The notes under the pieces are model-generated. The model ran no database searches and had not been told where the DNA came from. It worked only from the letters and a program-made list of their open reading frames with translations. Shown here piece after piece: positions 11,089 through 23,149 of a stretch of DNA of 64,000 nucleotides. Origin of the DNA: Carya illinoinensis. Taxonomy: Eukaryota > Streptophyta > Magnoliopsida > Fagales > Juglandaceae. The position numbers were made by a program, and so were the translations under genes. Location of the stretch: NCBI RefSeq assembly GCF_018687715.1, contig NC_056752.1, positions 41,886,501 to 41,950,500 on the forward strand. The letters run 5' to 3'. Position 1 is the stretch's first letter. Every line of letters begins with the position of its first letter.

Positions 11089-12362
11089 CTAAGGGTCATG
11101 AGGATAAGTAGGATCTTCTAAAGGAATGGAAGTATCCTCAGGTGAAAGTTTTTCTAAAAAATGTTTAAGTCGTTGGCCATTTACTTTGAAAGTGTTTCTA
11201 TTTTGAGGATTAGTAATTTCAATAGCTCTATATGCAAACACAGCCTTAACTAAATAAGGATCACTCCACCTCGATCTTAATTTGCCTGGAAATAGGTGGA
11301 GGCGAGAATTGTAAAGTAAAACTTGTTCATTGGACTCAAAATTCTTTCTCTGAATGTGCTTGTCATGTAACATCTTCATGCGCTCCTTCAATAAATTGAA
11401 ATTGTTATATGCATCTCATCTAAGTTCATCCAATTCTAAAATCTGAAACTTTATCATAGAACCAGCATGGTCAATAGAAAAATTGAATTGTTTAACAGTC
11501 CAATATGCCTTATGTTCAAGTTTAACGGGAAGATGACATGTTTTTCCATATACCAAGCGATACAGGGACATGTTAAGGGAGGTTTTAAAAGCTGTCCCAT
11601 AAGTCCAAAGTGCATCAATCAACTTTAAAGACCAATAATTTCTATTGGGGTTGACTGCCTTTTTTAACATGTGCTTAAGCTCCCTATTAGCTAATTCAGC
11701 TTACCCATTTGTTTGAGGGTGCTATGGAGTGGAAACCTTATGGTGTATACCATATTTTTTCATGAGTGCAGCAAATGGTTTGTTGCATAAATGGGTTTTA
11801 TTATCACTAATGATAGCTTTAGGCATGTCAAATCTAGCAAAAATGTATTCTTTCAAGAATTTAATCACAACCTTATGGTCATTTGTTTTACAAGGAATGA
11901 CTTCAACTCACTTAGAAACATAGTCAACCATCACTAGGATATACAAATAACCAAAAGAATATAGAAATAGCCCCATAAAATCAATCTCCCAACAATCAAA
12001 AATCTCAATGACCAAAATGGGTTGTAGAGGCATCATGTTCCTCTTAGTGACTGTGCCTAATTTTTGACATAGCTCACAAATCTTGCAAAAATTGTACGCA
12101 TCTTTAAACATATGAGGCCAATAAAATTCACTTTATAAAATTTTTGCAACATTTTTATGTGTAAAAAAATGCCCCCACATGCCTCAGTATGACAAAATGA
12201 AAGAATAGCTTGTATTTCATGATCAGGCACATATTTCCTTATGATTTGGTTAGAACAATACTTAAACAAATAAGGATCATCATAGAAGAATAACTTTACC
12301 TCATACTTGAATTTTCGCATATCTTGAACACTCCAATAAGGTGGAGTTTGTCCTGTCACCAA
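11089..12362 (-). pseudogene. Integrase domain of the Athila/Tat-like element (broken)
   Basis: Frames in this stretch together cover an integrase. It starts with an HHCC zinc-binding part (FCHTEACGG at about 12190, then CKICELCQK near 12080). The catalytic core follows with WEIDFMG (first Asp) and the second-Asp region VMVDYVSK. A core/C-terminal part reads SLKLIDALWTYGTAFKTSL and the C-terminal module DSRWSDPYLV-type (here RSRWSDPYLV). Stops and shifts separate the parts at about 11400 and 11700-11900, so no functional integrase can be made. Confidence 0.85.
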
Positions 12363-12383
12363 AAAATTAACTATGTCAACAAA

Positions 12384-12818
12384 CTAAGACAAGTTTTCAA
12401 TTGACATTAATTGCTCATCAAGAAAAAAGTCAAGGATAGGAAAAGTGTGCTTATTTTCAGCAAATGTAAGCTGAGGCAAGTGGTCGGTAACTACGTTTTC
12501 AGTACTATTTTTTTCCTTAATGATAAGGTCAAATTCTTGGAAAAGAATAATCCATCGGATCAATTGTGATTTGGCATCCTTCTTCGACAATAGATATTTT
12601 AAAGCTGCATGGTCAGTGAAAACAACCACAGGAGAACCAAGAATATAAGTTCGGAACTTATCTAATGCAAAAACTACAGCAAGTAACTCTTTTTTTATGG
12701 TAGAATAATTTCTTTGGGCTCCATTAAGAGTTCTACTTGCATAAGAAATGACATGTGGGAACTTATTTCTACGCTGTCCAAGTACAGCTCTTATGACTAC
12801 ATCGCTAGCATTACACAT
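12384..12818 (-). pseudogene. RNase H domain of the Athila/Tat-like element
   Basis: About 144 codons are open. The family motifs appear in order: CNASD (normally CDASD, so the first catalytic Asp is Asn here), TIKKELLAVVFA (the second acidic residue), VFTDHAALKYLL (third Asp) and VVTDHLPQL at the end. The changed first Asp and the interrupted neighbours show it is inactive. Confidence 0.88.
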
Positions 12819-12939
12819 TATCTCAAAAGGAATAGATCAAATATGGGCTGAATGATAGGGGCTATAGTAAGTAAGATTTTCAGCTTATCAAAAGAATTTT
12901 GACAATAATGAGTCCATTCAAAAGCAACATCATGCATAA

Positions 12940-14171
12940 GTAACTAACACAATGGCTTAGAGATAGAACTAAAATTTTGAATGAGCCTTTTATAAAACCC
13001 AGCATGCCCAAGAAAAGATCTGATTTCCTTTATCGTCTTGGGCATAGGAAGTTTGGAGATAAGCTCAATCTTAGCTTTATCAACCTCAATACCTCGGGAT
13101 GAGACTATGTAACCAAGAACTATACCTTGTTGAACCATGAAGTGACACTTTTCGCCTTGTTGAACCATGCTTCTCTTCATACCTTGTTAAAACAACTTAT
13201 AAGTTAGTCAAACATGCATCAAAAGAACTACCATACACTGAAAAATCATTCATGAATACTTTCAAACTGTTTTTAAATCATGTCGTTGCAAATACTAAGC
13301 ATACATCTTTGGAAAGTAGCTGGTGCATTACATAATCCAAAATGCATTCTTCTAAATGCAAAAGTGCCAAACGGGCAAGTGAATGTGGTTTTCTTTTGAT
13401 TCTCAGGTACCATTTCTATTTGGTATCAACCAGAAATTCCATCAAGAAAGCAATAAAAATCATGGCCAGCAACATTTTCTAAAACTTGATCAAGAAATGA
13501 CAAGGAAAAATGGTATTTTGACATTTAACTTCCTATAATATATGCACATGCGCCAACTAGTAGAAATCCTAGTAGGGATTAGTTCATTTTGCTCATTTTT
13601 CACAATGATAATCCCAATTTTTTTTGGAACTACATAAATGTGGCTTACCCACTTGCTGTCCACAATATGGTAGATAATTTCTACATCAAGTAGTTTCAAA
13701 ACTTCTGTTTTTACTACTTCCTTCATGGTAGGATTTAGTCTCTTTTGCATATCCCTAGAGACTTTTGCATTTTCTTCTAAATAAATCTTATGAGTGCACA
13801 CAAGAGGATTTATACATTTCATATCCGCAATTGTCCATCCAATAGCACTTTTGTATTGCCTCAAGACTTTCATTAGTTTACCTTCTTGGTTATGAGTGAG
13901 TTGGGCTGAAATCACTATTGGGAAGGTGTTTTCCGGGCCCAGGAATATATACTTCAGGTCAGTCGGCAATGGTTTCAACTCCAGTGTTGGGATTTTATCT
14001 GCTGAAGGCTTCAAACTTGTTATCAATGGTGGAAGCTGCTCAATTTTAGGTCTCCATTTAGCTTCAAATTTATTTTCTACATAAAAAATAGGAGAAGCAT
14101 CAATAGGGGTGTCATCAATGATGAGGTCACAAATATTTTCTAATTCAAACAACAAGTTAGTGAGCTGGTAT
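12940..14171 (-). pseudogene. Reverse transcriptase domain of the Athila/Tat-like element (broken)
   Basis: The N-terminal part (13490-14155) runs from the protease-RT linker to WVSHIYVVPKK and WRMCIYYRKLN. The palm part is out of frame around 13200-13480, and the thumb/connection is in frame at 12944-13180 (IRSFLGHAGFYKRLIQNFS). The active-site box near 13245-13270 reads VFMNDFSVYG; the family sequence has two Asp (FMDD), so the first is replaced by Asn. The linker is where the solo LTR inserted. Confidence 0.85.
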
Positions 14172-17100
14172 TGTAACAGCCCGCTAGAAATTCAATTTAA
14201 GGAATTTCTATTGACTTTAGGAACCTCGTGAAAACTTTGTAAGTTTACACGAATCGACTAATCGCATAAATTTTAGCCTGTCAACATAGTTAGTGTTATC
14301 ACTCACTATGGTACCAGAAATGCGATTTTAATTATTTGAGATAGTTAAAAGTGTTAGAATACATTATAGTCTACACCACTAGGCTTAATTGAATATTTAG
14401 AATTTTTCAGTACTAAGTTTATTACGTTTATTTTTGGAGTGAATAGTAACCTCGGTAAATGTACTGAGTGTAGTGTTTTCAAAATCATAGTGTGAAATGT
14501 CCAAATTAGGATAGCGATATTTTATTTGGATACTTGGCAAGATCTTAACCACACATAATGAATAGTATTAGATACTTGGCACAAAGAGAAACCATTAGAT
14601 GGAATTGTGAAGGAAATCAAGGTGTGAGATCATGACACCTAAGCAAAATACACATTTGAAAAATATCTTAAGAATAGAGATTTAAAATACACATAGAAAG
14701 ATTTTAGCCACCTTACTCTTCCAAGTCTACTCCACATTTGGAAAATATATTGAGCTGATTTTTATAGATATTATTGGATAGAATATTTTGAGATAATATT
14801 TTATAGATATTTTGGGTAGGAGAAAACCACACTCAACTCTCAACTCCAGCCTTATCATCTCCCTTATCTCTTCCATAAGCATCTCCAGCCATCACCCACG
14901 AACTTATCTTCATTTACACGTTTCTTTAAAAGAATATCAAACATTCTCTCTCGGACAGCTTTTAGGAGTTCTTTTGCATGCCCATTTCGAAGCTGTTGTA
15001 AGTGTTTTATCATAAAGTCTCCTTCATATAAGTTGTTCCTTTTTGAGTCTAGTTTACATGGATATCTTATTTGCCCCATTTGAAGATCATTTGGTCAGTC
15101 AAATATTGTGTAAACTATAGAAAGGTCATTCTGGGAGATAAACTGGAGAATATGTTATAGTTTGGAGTTTTTGACCAAGCTAATGGATAGATATTGGTCC
15201 GAAATTTTTATGGAGTATTGTTAACATGTATATATGACTATTGGTTGAGGATGTTTGCATGATTGAAGGTTTTGATGAAATATTTTCTTAGATTTAGAAA
15301 CTTAGAAACTGGAAGAAGAAAAACAGTTTCTATTTTGAGAAAGTTTAACTCTTTGGTGGTCTAAACCTATTCTAATGACTTTGATAATTTTATTGGAGGA
15401 TCCTAAGCATCTTATATACATGTTATAGTATTATTTTGAAGATATTTGATATTAGTTTCAAAGATATGAAATTTTATGCAAAGAGATATTCAGATAAGCC
15501 AAAGTGTGGATGTTCTTGGCTAAATTTATATTTTGGTTAATTTTTAACCATGTGATCTTGAATTGGAAGCTTATATATGTTTTAGGACATCTTTTTAAAC
15601 CATGTGATGGTTTGGTTTGAAGATCACATATTTATAAGTCATAGATCAAAAGGTTGATCAAAACAAGTTGGAAACAAAAATCAATAGAAATAGCATATGA
15701 GAATTTCGGCCTTATGGAGTTTTAATAGTTGTGATTAGTTTTAAATTTTTCTAAATTGATATTTGAGTTGAGGATAAAATTTACATGAGGCATGTAAATT
15801 TTGGTGACTTTTGGAGTTAGTATGCAAAATCCTTAAGTTATGGGTAAAAAAGTCATTTTCCTACATGTAGAAAGTAAAATGGAAATTTTACTCTTTAAGT
15901 TAGTATTTTTCCATATTTCAAATTATTAGTGATTTAGTACTAACTTTTAGAATCACTAATTACAGTTCCTCGTGATCGCGCTTGAGGTTTTATACGAAAC
16001 GCGGAGATCGAGGTAAGTTAGCTTTTAACTTACTAGCAGTCTACTGTGTATGTGTGCTAAGTAAAAGAACTACAGTGTATGTATGTATGTTATCATATGT
16101 GTCATGCCATGTCAAGTTATCATGTAATTGTCTATTATACAGAATTTATTCTGTCATCAATTTTTATCTGTTACATAATATATTCTGTTATGTATTACTG
16201 TACATTACAAGTACGTCATGCTAAGTATGTCATCTATTACATGTAAGTCAAGTCATGTAATATTCACTGTTGCAAGTATGTCATGTTAAATATGTTGTCT
16301 ATTATATGTTATGCCATGTTACGAAATGTTTCTATCTCAAGTTGGTCATGTATTCTAAGTTATGTTCAAGTCACGTTATGTTACGTCAGGACTTCAGTCC
16401 TTTCGTATTCCAGTCACATTTCATCTTGAGTACATTATGATGTGTAGAATACATGGGGCCACAACAACTGTGGAGTATGTATTTAACTACAATTGTGATG
16501 CGTAAAATACATGGGGCCACAACAACTGTGGAGTATGTATTTTTCATGTTAAGTCAAGTTTGTGTAGAATACATGGGGCCACAACAACTGTGGAGTATGT
16601 ATTTTTAAATGTTAAGTCAAGTTTGTGTAGAATACATGGGGCCACAACAACTGTGGAGTATGTATTTAACTACAATTGTGATGCGTAAAATACATGGGGC
16701 CACAACAACTGTGGAGTATGTATTTTTAATGTTAAGTCAAGTTTGTGTAGAATACATGGGGCCACAACAACTGTGGAGTATGTATTTACACGTAGAATAC
16801 ATGGGGCCACAACAACTGTGGAGTATGTATTTTTCATGTTAATTCAAGTTTCAGAGTAAGTTCATGCTAAGTCAAGTTTCAGATCAAGTTCATGTCAAGT
16901 CAAGTTCAGTTCATGATTCAATTTAAGCTATGTCAATTATGCTATGTTGTACGCTAAGTTATGCTTTAATTACTTATGAATTTGATTATGCATTTATGTT
17001 TTTACTGTCATACATGCATAATTAGTCTGTATGGAAATTTTTTGTTAACTTGCTGAGATTTGTAATCAAATCTCACTGTGGTAGTCCCAACTACCATTCC

Positions 17101-17517
17101 TCCCGAATGGTAGATATTGTTACAGGACCTGAATGAGGACCAGGAGCTGACCAACTAGACACAGTCGACTGAACGACGGTGCGTCGTTAATGTTAATATA
17201 GTAGTTAAATTACTACTTGTACGATGGAGTTGCATCTCCAGTACTTTTGGATCATAACTATTTTGGAATAGTGCTGTGATCTTAGTTATTCAATGGATCT
17301 TTATGTATGAAGTATGTTTTAAGTATTGGGATATTTTCAGTCTGGTGCATAGTATTGCTAAAGAAAAAAATTATCCGCTGCGAATATTGCATAATGTTAG
17401 ATGCATGTTAGGATTATTGCATCTTATATGTCATGAACGGGGGCAGGTAACCTTGTGTTGCATGTCTCGACGCTTCAAATGTCCGTCCGATCCCAAACGG
17501 AATTTGGGGGCGTCACA
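14172..17517. mobile_element. Solo LTR of a long-LTR Ty3/gypsy element (Tekay/Del-like), 3.35 kb
   Basis: The termini are TGTAACAGCCCGC and GGGGGCGTCACA, the TGTAACnnCCC/GGGGGnGTnACA type ends seen in plant chromovirus LTRs. A perfect GGTAT target duplication flanks it. There is no reverse transcriptase, gag or primer-binding site inside, so this is a single LTR left after recombination, or a non-autonomous derivative. It carries a tandem repeat block at 16441-16833. The short frames inside it are not genes. Confidence 0.82.
16441..16833 (+). repeat. Tandem repeat, 7 copies, inside the solo LTR
   Basis: Seven near-identical copies of a core of about 40 bp (GTAGAATACATGGGGCCACA, then ACAACTGTGGAGTATGTATT) start near 16443, 16502, 16563, 16626, 16684, 16746 and 16791. 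Each core contains a short inverted repeat (CCACAACAACTGTGG). Two spacer types alternate, one with AACTACAATTGTGATGC and one with GTTAAGTCAAGTTTGTG, pointing to higher-order duplication. Confidence 0.93.
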
Positions 17518-17522
17518 GGTAT

Positions 17523-17985
17523 GCCAAATAAGCCTCTTCCTCAAGGATGCTTTCTAGCAAATTGACCTCTTGTACATCTTCCAAATCTTGAGGTTGCCTA
17601 CAAATGTTAAAAATATTTAGTTCGTGAGTCATGTTCCCAAAACTCAGTTTTAAAACACCACTCCTACAGTTTATCAATGCATTTAAAGTAGCAAGAAAAT
17701 GTCTCCCAAGAATCACAGGTGCTTGAAAAGAAGACTTTGGTATCAAGTGAACATCCAATACAACAAAATCTACAAGGTAAAAAAATTTATTCATTTGAAC
17801 TAAGACATACTCAACTACCTCCATTGGCATTTTAATTGATTTGTCAGTTAGTTGTAAAATGATTGGAGTTGATTTTAATTCCCCCAAATCAAGTTGCTCA
17901 TATACATTATAAGGTAGCAAATCACACTTGAACCAGGATCTAACAAAACTTGACCAATTTTTGAACTTCTTATAACACAAGCAAT
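17523..17985 (-). pseudogene. Aspartic protease domain of the Athila/Tat-like element
   Basis: The frame reads LPYNVYEQLDLGELK, then DFVVLDV and APVILGRHFLATLNALINCR, the retropepsin wording of Athila/Tat elements. The active-site Asp lies just upstream in a different frame (VLLDPGSSV, about 17925-17955), so a frameshift separates the catalytic triplet from the rest. Its downstream end abuts the solo LTR insertion. Confidence 0.85.
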
Positions 17986-18029
17986 TATAGGTGAACTAGG
18001 GTTTTTATATTTTGGTGGGGTATTATTTT

Positions 18030-19330
18030 GAATTATGGCACTGACCTGCTCAATAAGAAAGGTTTTTTTTTTGCATATTTAATTTTCTTTTAACAGTACA
18101 CAAATCTTTTAGAAACTTAACATAGGTAGGAATTTGTTGAATAACATTTAATAATAGAATGTTAATCCTAACTTGCTTGAATATTTCTAAAATTTTATAT
18201 TGGTGTTTATCTTTATGCAGGGGAGCCAATCTTTGAGGAAAAGGAGCGGGTATAGGACATGTAATCTTTTTAGTTTCAGTTTCAGCTTGTTCAACCTCAC
18301 TCTTTTCAACCTTAATTTGTACAGGTTTAGAGACCTTACCAGCCTTGTCTGAACCTTGAGCTGGAATGTTCACCACCCTACCATTTCTCAAAATAGTAAT
18401 AGCCTTCACTTGCCTTAAATTTGAACTCTCAACTGCTCCTTGAAGTCTCTGGCTTTGTGAATTGGGTTGAGGTTGTGCAGGAAATTTTCTTTTCTCTTGG
18501 GAACTCAAGGCGGTAATCATCTTTGTAAGTGTGCTCCGAATGTCATTTACCGCTTGAGAATTTTGATTGTTGATTGTTGATTGTTGCTTGACCTTACATA
18601 AACTACTGTAAGATGTTTGACAGCTGTTGTACTGTCTCCTCAAGTCATTTCTTTTGCATTTAAGCTGCTTGAATTGCGAGTTGAGAGGGCCCCGGAGCCA
18701 AGGTTGCTAGAGCTACATGCTGGTCACCCCTCAAACTGAAATTTGGGTGGCTCCTCCATCCTAGATTGTAAGAATTAGAGTAAGGACCAGAATATAGTTT
18801 ATGTATCATGTTTACAGCATTAGATTAGTCCAACAATACTTATTTGAAAGCAGGAATCGTGGGACATTCATTAGTTGAATGCCTATGATCCTCACATATG
18901 CCACACTTCTCAGAAAATTTAGGGACAACATGCACTTCATTTACTTTCTTCAATTCCATGGCTTCCATTTTTCTAGACAGCAGGTTAATTTAGCATGCAA
19001 ATCATCATTTTCCTTTAAAGTATATTTTCCATGACCATACTCAACTTACCTAGACCTATTATGCACATCAGTTGTATCCCAAGATTGGGCATTTTCAGCA
19101 AGGTAATTAAAATATTCAAATGCCTCCTCAGGCTCTTTATCGAAAAATTCTCCATTACACATAGTTTGTACAAATTGGTGCATTTTAGGTGTTAAAATTT
19201 CATAAAAAAAAAACTTATCAATCGTCAATTTTCATAACCATGATGAGGACAAGTATTTAAAAGATCTTTGAACCTTTCTCAACTTTGATAAAAAAGTTTC
19301 AAGATCTTTTTGGGTAAAGTTCATGATTTT
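18030..19330 (-). pseudogene. Gag region of the Athila/Tat-like element
   Basis: The capsid-like part at 19046-19228 reads PKMHQFVQTMCNGEFFDKEP and YFNYLAENAQSWDTTD; further gag sequence extends in another frame to about 19310. A zinc knuckle of the CX2CX4HX4C type (CGICEDHRHSTNEC) is intact at 18864-18905. A Gln/Ser-rich linker leads to a conserved VKAITILRNGRVV part at 18360-18420. Several stops break the frame. Confidence 0.85.
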
Positions 19331-19439
19331 TCTTTTAAGTGCATTTGTCTTTGTGTTGATGCATCTCAATATTGTATACCAACTCTTTAAATGATGCAGT
19401 TGGTAACGTTTTGGTAAACAAATTCACCATATTGATTTA

Positions 19440-22400
19440 AGATTGTTTTAACATTAAATTCACTACTCTTCTGGAGTTGTGCTCTTCTGGAGTTTTTGTA
19501 AATAACTTAGTTAGTGGAGAAGTCATCAAAATTAAGCCTCCAACCTCTATTTTTAACAAAAACGGTGGCCACATTTTTAGACCAGACAAGCACTGCAAGA
19601 TTTTATACCTTTTTTGGAACTGTTTGGTGCCGCTAGGCTATGATGCTACATCTCTTGTCCATTGTAGAGAAATGCTTCATGAGAGACGCTGTGAAGCAAT
19701 AGAGATGTTTTGTCCTTTCTTCTGCTCACCTGAGGATCTTGCTCTTATGATAGGAGCAAAGATTCATTTTCTGAGAGGAGTTATTCTAATGTCGTTTCAG
19801 AATTAAGATTTCTTAGTGTTCAATATTCTGCATTTGTTACGACCATGTCTCGGAGGTTATTTGCTAAAATGAATGAGGTCAACCAACTCAATAATCAAAT
19901 ATCTTAATTGTGTTATAAGCTCTCTGCGAAGAGTCGTAAAAATAAGAAACTGAAGGAGGAGAATAAGGCGCTAAAACAGTATGCATGTGATCTTCAGGAT
20001 CAGCAGCAATGGATATTTGAAAAAGTCTAAATATTTAGAGAATAAGGACAAGCTGCATTTAATCTCGCCGTGGATATATGAAAAAATCCAACTTTAAATA
20101 GAGTAGGGGCAAGCTGCTTTTAATTTCACGACCTAGTGAATAACTATAGGATATCTGTGTTTAGCGTATCCTCTATCCATATATATAATTTTGTCCTGCT
20201 TTCATAATTTTTTCTATAAAAGAAATATTCAGCTTATTTGCATTCGCATCCCATCTTCTTCACTTTTCTGTCATTAGTCTGCATTCTTACTCTACAATCT
20301 CTTTCTGCATTATTACTCTGCAATGACCTAGCAATCTTCTCGTGACCAATATATGAGGTATTCTACACCTCGTTCATCAGTTGTTTCTGCTTCTACCGTA
20401 GGTGCTATAATGCAATATAATAATGATCTAACTAATAAGTCAGATGATGATGCTATTTACAAACTTGTGAGTCTCGGTAGCCAATACTCGTTAACCATTG
20501 TCGCATTTTCTCAGCGACTACAATCCAAAACTTGTGAGGTTGACAAACTCAACGAGAAAATTTATATCCTTTAGCGACTTCTTCTGGAGTCTAACATGAA
20601 AATAGGAGCAATAAAGTAAGAGAATATGAATTTAAAATCCTTACTTGACTCTTCCTTTCGATTGTCTACTCCTTTAGACAGGGATGCCATGTAAATTTTT
20701 GAAGAGTAAGATCGTTTAAAGAATGAGACGAATAGCCTCAAATTTCTGTAATTTTGTTTCGAGATAATAAAATAATATTTAACAAATATTCATATTGTGT
20801 TTCTATCTACTGGTAGATGTTCTGTATGCTCCATTTTATTTCTTCTTTAATAATGCACATTTATTACAAAACCGTAATATGAATCTGAAATACTAATTGC
20901 ATTTAAGAGATGATATTTCAGAATTAATAATTTCATTCATTTCCCCCTCGAAGCCGAAAGGGTTTTTGATTTATATTTCACATATGTGCAGTTTTCATAA
21001 GTTCTTCTGAAACCTCAATGACATTTAAATCATCTATATAAACTGCAATAAAAACTAATATAAATACTGAAAATATATAGAAAATAGTTTGTTCCACATG
21101 CGTTTAGATTGTTTTAGATCATATAAGGATTTTTAAAACTTGATCGAATAAGTACTTCAGGACTATATGCTTCATGTATTTTATATCTAGTTATTCATAT
21201 AAATATGCAGTTAATCATGCATACCCAAACTCTCAGTAACTATCAAGTTAATAAAAACCTCAATATAATTTCATTCACTTCAAAAGCATATCAATATTAT
21301 TTCTGCGAGAAACCGACTCGTAATTTATTTATCACATTTTCATTTTCTTTATACAAATACCCACTGATATTCAACAAGCATCACATTTTAGGTGTTTGGA
21401 CTATAAGTTCATATGTATCACATTTTACTAGTGATATCAATTCTGCAGAAATTTTTTCTTTCTATTTTGACCAATATTTTTACGTCGTTATTTTTCGATG
21501 GTTCTTGGCTCACTTTCTACATTACTTCTGATAATGTCAAATGTCATCTTATATGAAAATACGTTGTTGACAGAAGAATACCTCCTGAAGAGGATTTTCA
21601 TGAAATGTCTTCTCTTAAAGAGGCGACAACATTTTTATTTCTATCCAGAATTTCTCTAATACTCATGAAATGTATCGAAATCTCGTTATTTTCAGATACC
21701 TATCCCCTTTTAAGGGAAGACATTTCATGAAAATCCTCTTCAGGAGGTACTCTTCAGAAGAATTATACTCTTCATGAGTTTTTATTATGATAGAATTTTA
21801 TACAAAAAGTTTGGATGAATCTTATTGCTTGTTTTGTGGATATAGCCTCTTCAGGAGCACCAATTTCTTTTCTTTGTGCTTTTATCTTTCGGGATGCTTT
21901 ATTTTTTGTATCAATGTCTCCCACGCTTTTAAACATGTCTTATGTTCATTAGACTGCTAAATTTTTTAATTTTCCTACGATAACTTTAATCTTCACTGAG
22001 ATTTTAGTAGCTAGAATATGAGACATTTTTATCTTATTGCATCCATAAATTAATTATCATATGAACTTCTAGTTCACCTATGATAATCAAAATAACGTCG
22101 AATTATTTTATTTTATTTGTTTTAAGTAAATTTTTCTTTTCGCTCATGGTGGAAAGATTTTATAGTAAAAAAATCTTCTGGTTCTTTTATAGACGTCTAT
22201 ATGAAAATTATTCGACTTATCGTAATTGATTTCGGATGATTAAGTTAATCATGAAAAACATACAAATATTATGAATCATATTACTTTTGATGCATCATAA
22301 TATTTGATTCAATAATTGAATAATATCATCTCAAAAAGAAAACTGGTAGTTTTTCCAATACGAGTTTTTGGCTCGAAATCATAGAAGTAATATAAAGATA

Positions 22401-23025
22401 TTCATTACCACGTCCAGGCTCTTGGTTTCTTTAAAAAAATGCACAATTCTCTTCTAAGAATGATATAAATCCAATATCATTCACTTCAGAGAATAATGTG
22501 GAGCTAGTAGGATGTGACTAATGATTTCTTAACAAAAACTCATTATTTTGCTTAGCCACTAGAAGACCATATATAAATTTAGAATATGTTGTGAACTTTT
22601 ACACTCCATATTACTACTTCAGGAGCACATTCGAGATATTTATTTTAAACATATATTCTTTAGTGTCTTTTCTCTATACAATTTCAATTATGCAATTTTA
22701 GGTGCATTAATAATAATGAGCTTTTGGTACACATATCACTCATTTAAACTATCTCACAGAATTAATAGATCTTTTATTATGAAATACTCAATAAAATTAT
22801 TAGTTTAGAGCGATCCTTCAGGGATGCTCAATTTCTATTCTAAGATGAATCTTAAGATCAATAATTCATAACAAGTATAAAAAATAAATAGAACTTGTAT
22901 ATAAACTATGTGAATAAATCAACCAAATCTCATGCTGATAACGTGTCATGAAACTAAAAAAGAAATGATATTATAAGAGAAAGATGGGTTATTCAATGCA
23001 AAACTTAATTATATACAAGTGAATG
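19440..23025. other. AT-rich repetitive stretch of uncertain origin
   Basis: The retroelement similarity ends abruptly at about 19440. Short plus-strand frames (19477-19806; 20353-20574) have coiled-coil-like ends but no domain I can name. A TATAAAAG box (about 20216) sits between them, followed by a TC-rich leader. The motif CTTCAGGAG and its reverse recur at about 21580-22630, and a 41-bp inverted repeat is present at 21579-21749. CTGATAACGTGTCATGAAAC (about 22936) read in reverse resembles a primer-binding-site/LTR junction. It may be a decayed retroelement or pararetrovirus-like insert; no reverse transcriptase, coat or movement motif was seen, so none is claimed. Confidence 0.35.
21579..21749. 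repeat. Inverted repeat with 41-nt arms and an 89-nt loop
   Basis: The left arm 21579-21619 (TACCTCCTGAAGAGGATTTT...) and right arm 21709-21749 (...AAAATCCTCTTCAGGAGGTA) are reverse complements with one mismatch. The transcript of either strand could fold into a long stem. Confidence 0.92.
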
Positions 23026-23149
23026 ATACCTATTAGGCCTGCACCCCGATCTGGTCTAGGTGGGTTCGCGCCCGATCCGATCCGAAACCATGCATTCAAG
23101 GGGCTAAACTAACCCGATCCGACCCAAACAAAACGAAACCGGGTCGAAC

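Larger units (their letters stand above)
14167..17522. repeat. 5-bp target-site duplication flanking the solo LTR
   Basis: GGTAT is at 14167-14171 and 17518-17522, directly outside the LTR termini. The retroelement protein reads on across the two sides once the insertion is discounted. Confidence 0.88.
9544..19440 (-). mobile_element. Decayed Ty3/gypsy retrotransposon, Athila/Tat-like, internal region
   Basis: Reading leftward on the minus strand, the order is gag (about 19.3-18.0 kb), aspartic protease, reverse transcriptase, RNase H, integrase and a long non-coding 3' part ending in a polypurine tract. Gag-pro-RT-RH-INT is the Ty3/gypsy order, and protein wording (NVYEQLDLGELK, FLATLNALINCR, WEIDFMG) suggests the Athila/Tat group. 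All domains are broken by stops and frameshifts. Two later insertions split it: a solo LTR at 14172-17517 and a LINE at 10000-10390. The right end stops abruptly near 19440 without a visible 5' LTR, so the element is truncated. Confidence 0.85.

Noticed and set aside
16441..16833. Regular repeats with spacers, CRISPR-like at first glance
   Set aside because: Spacers are of only two recurring types, the context is a plant LTR and no cas gene exists; it is a tandem repeat.
19477..20574. Possible pararetrovirus reading frames
   Set aside because: No reverse transcriptase, movement or coat protein motif is visible and the frames are short, so a viral call is not supported; kept only as an unclassified region.
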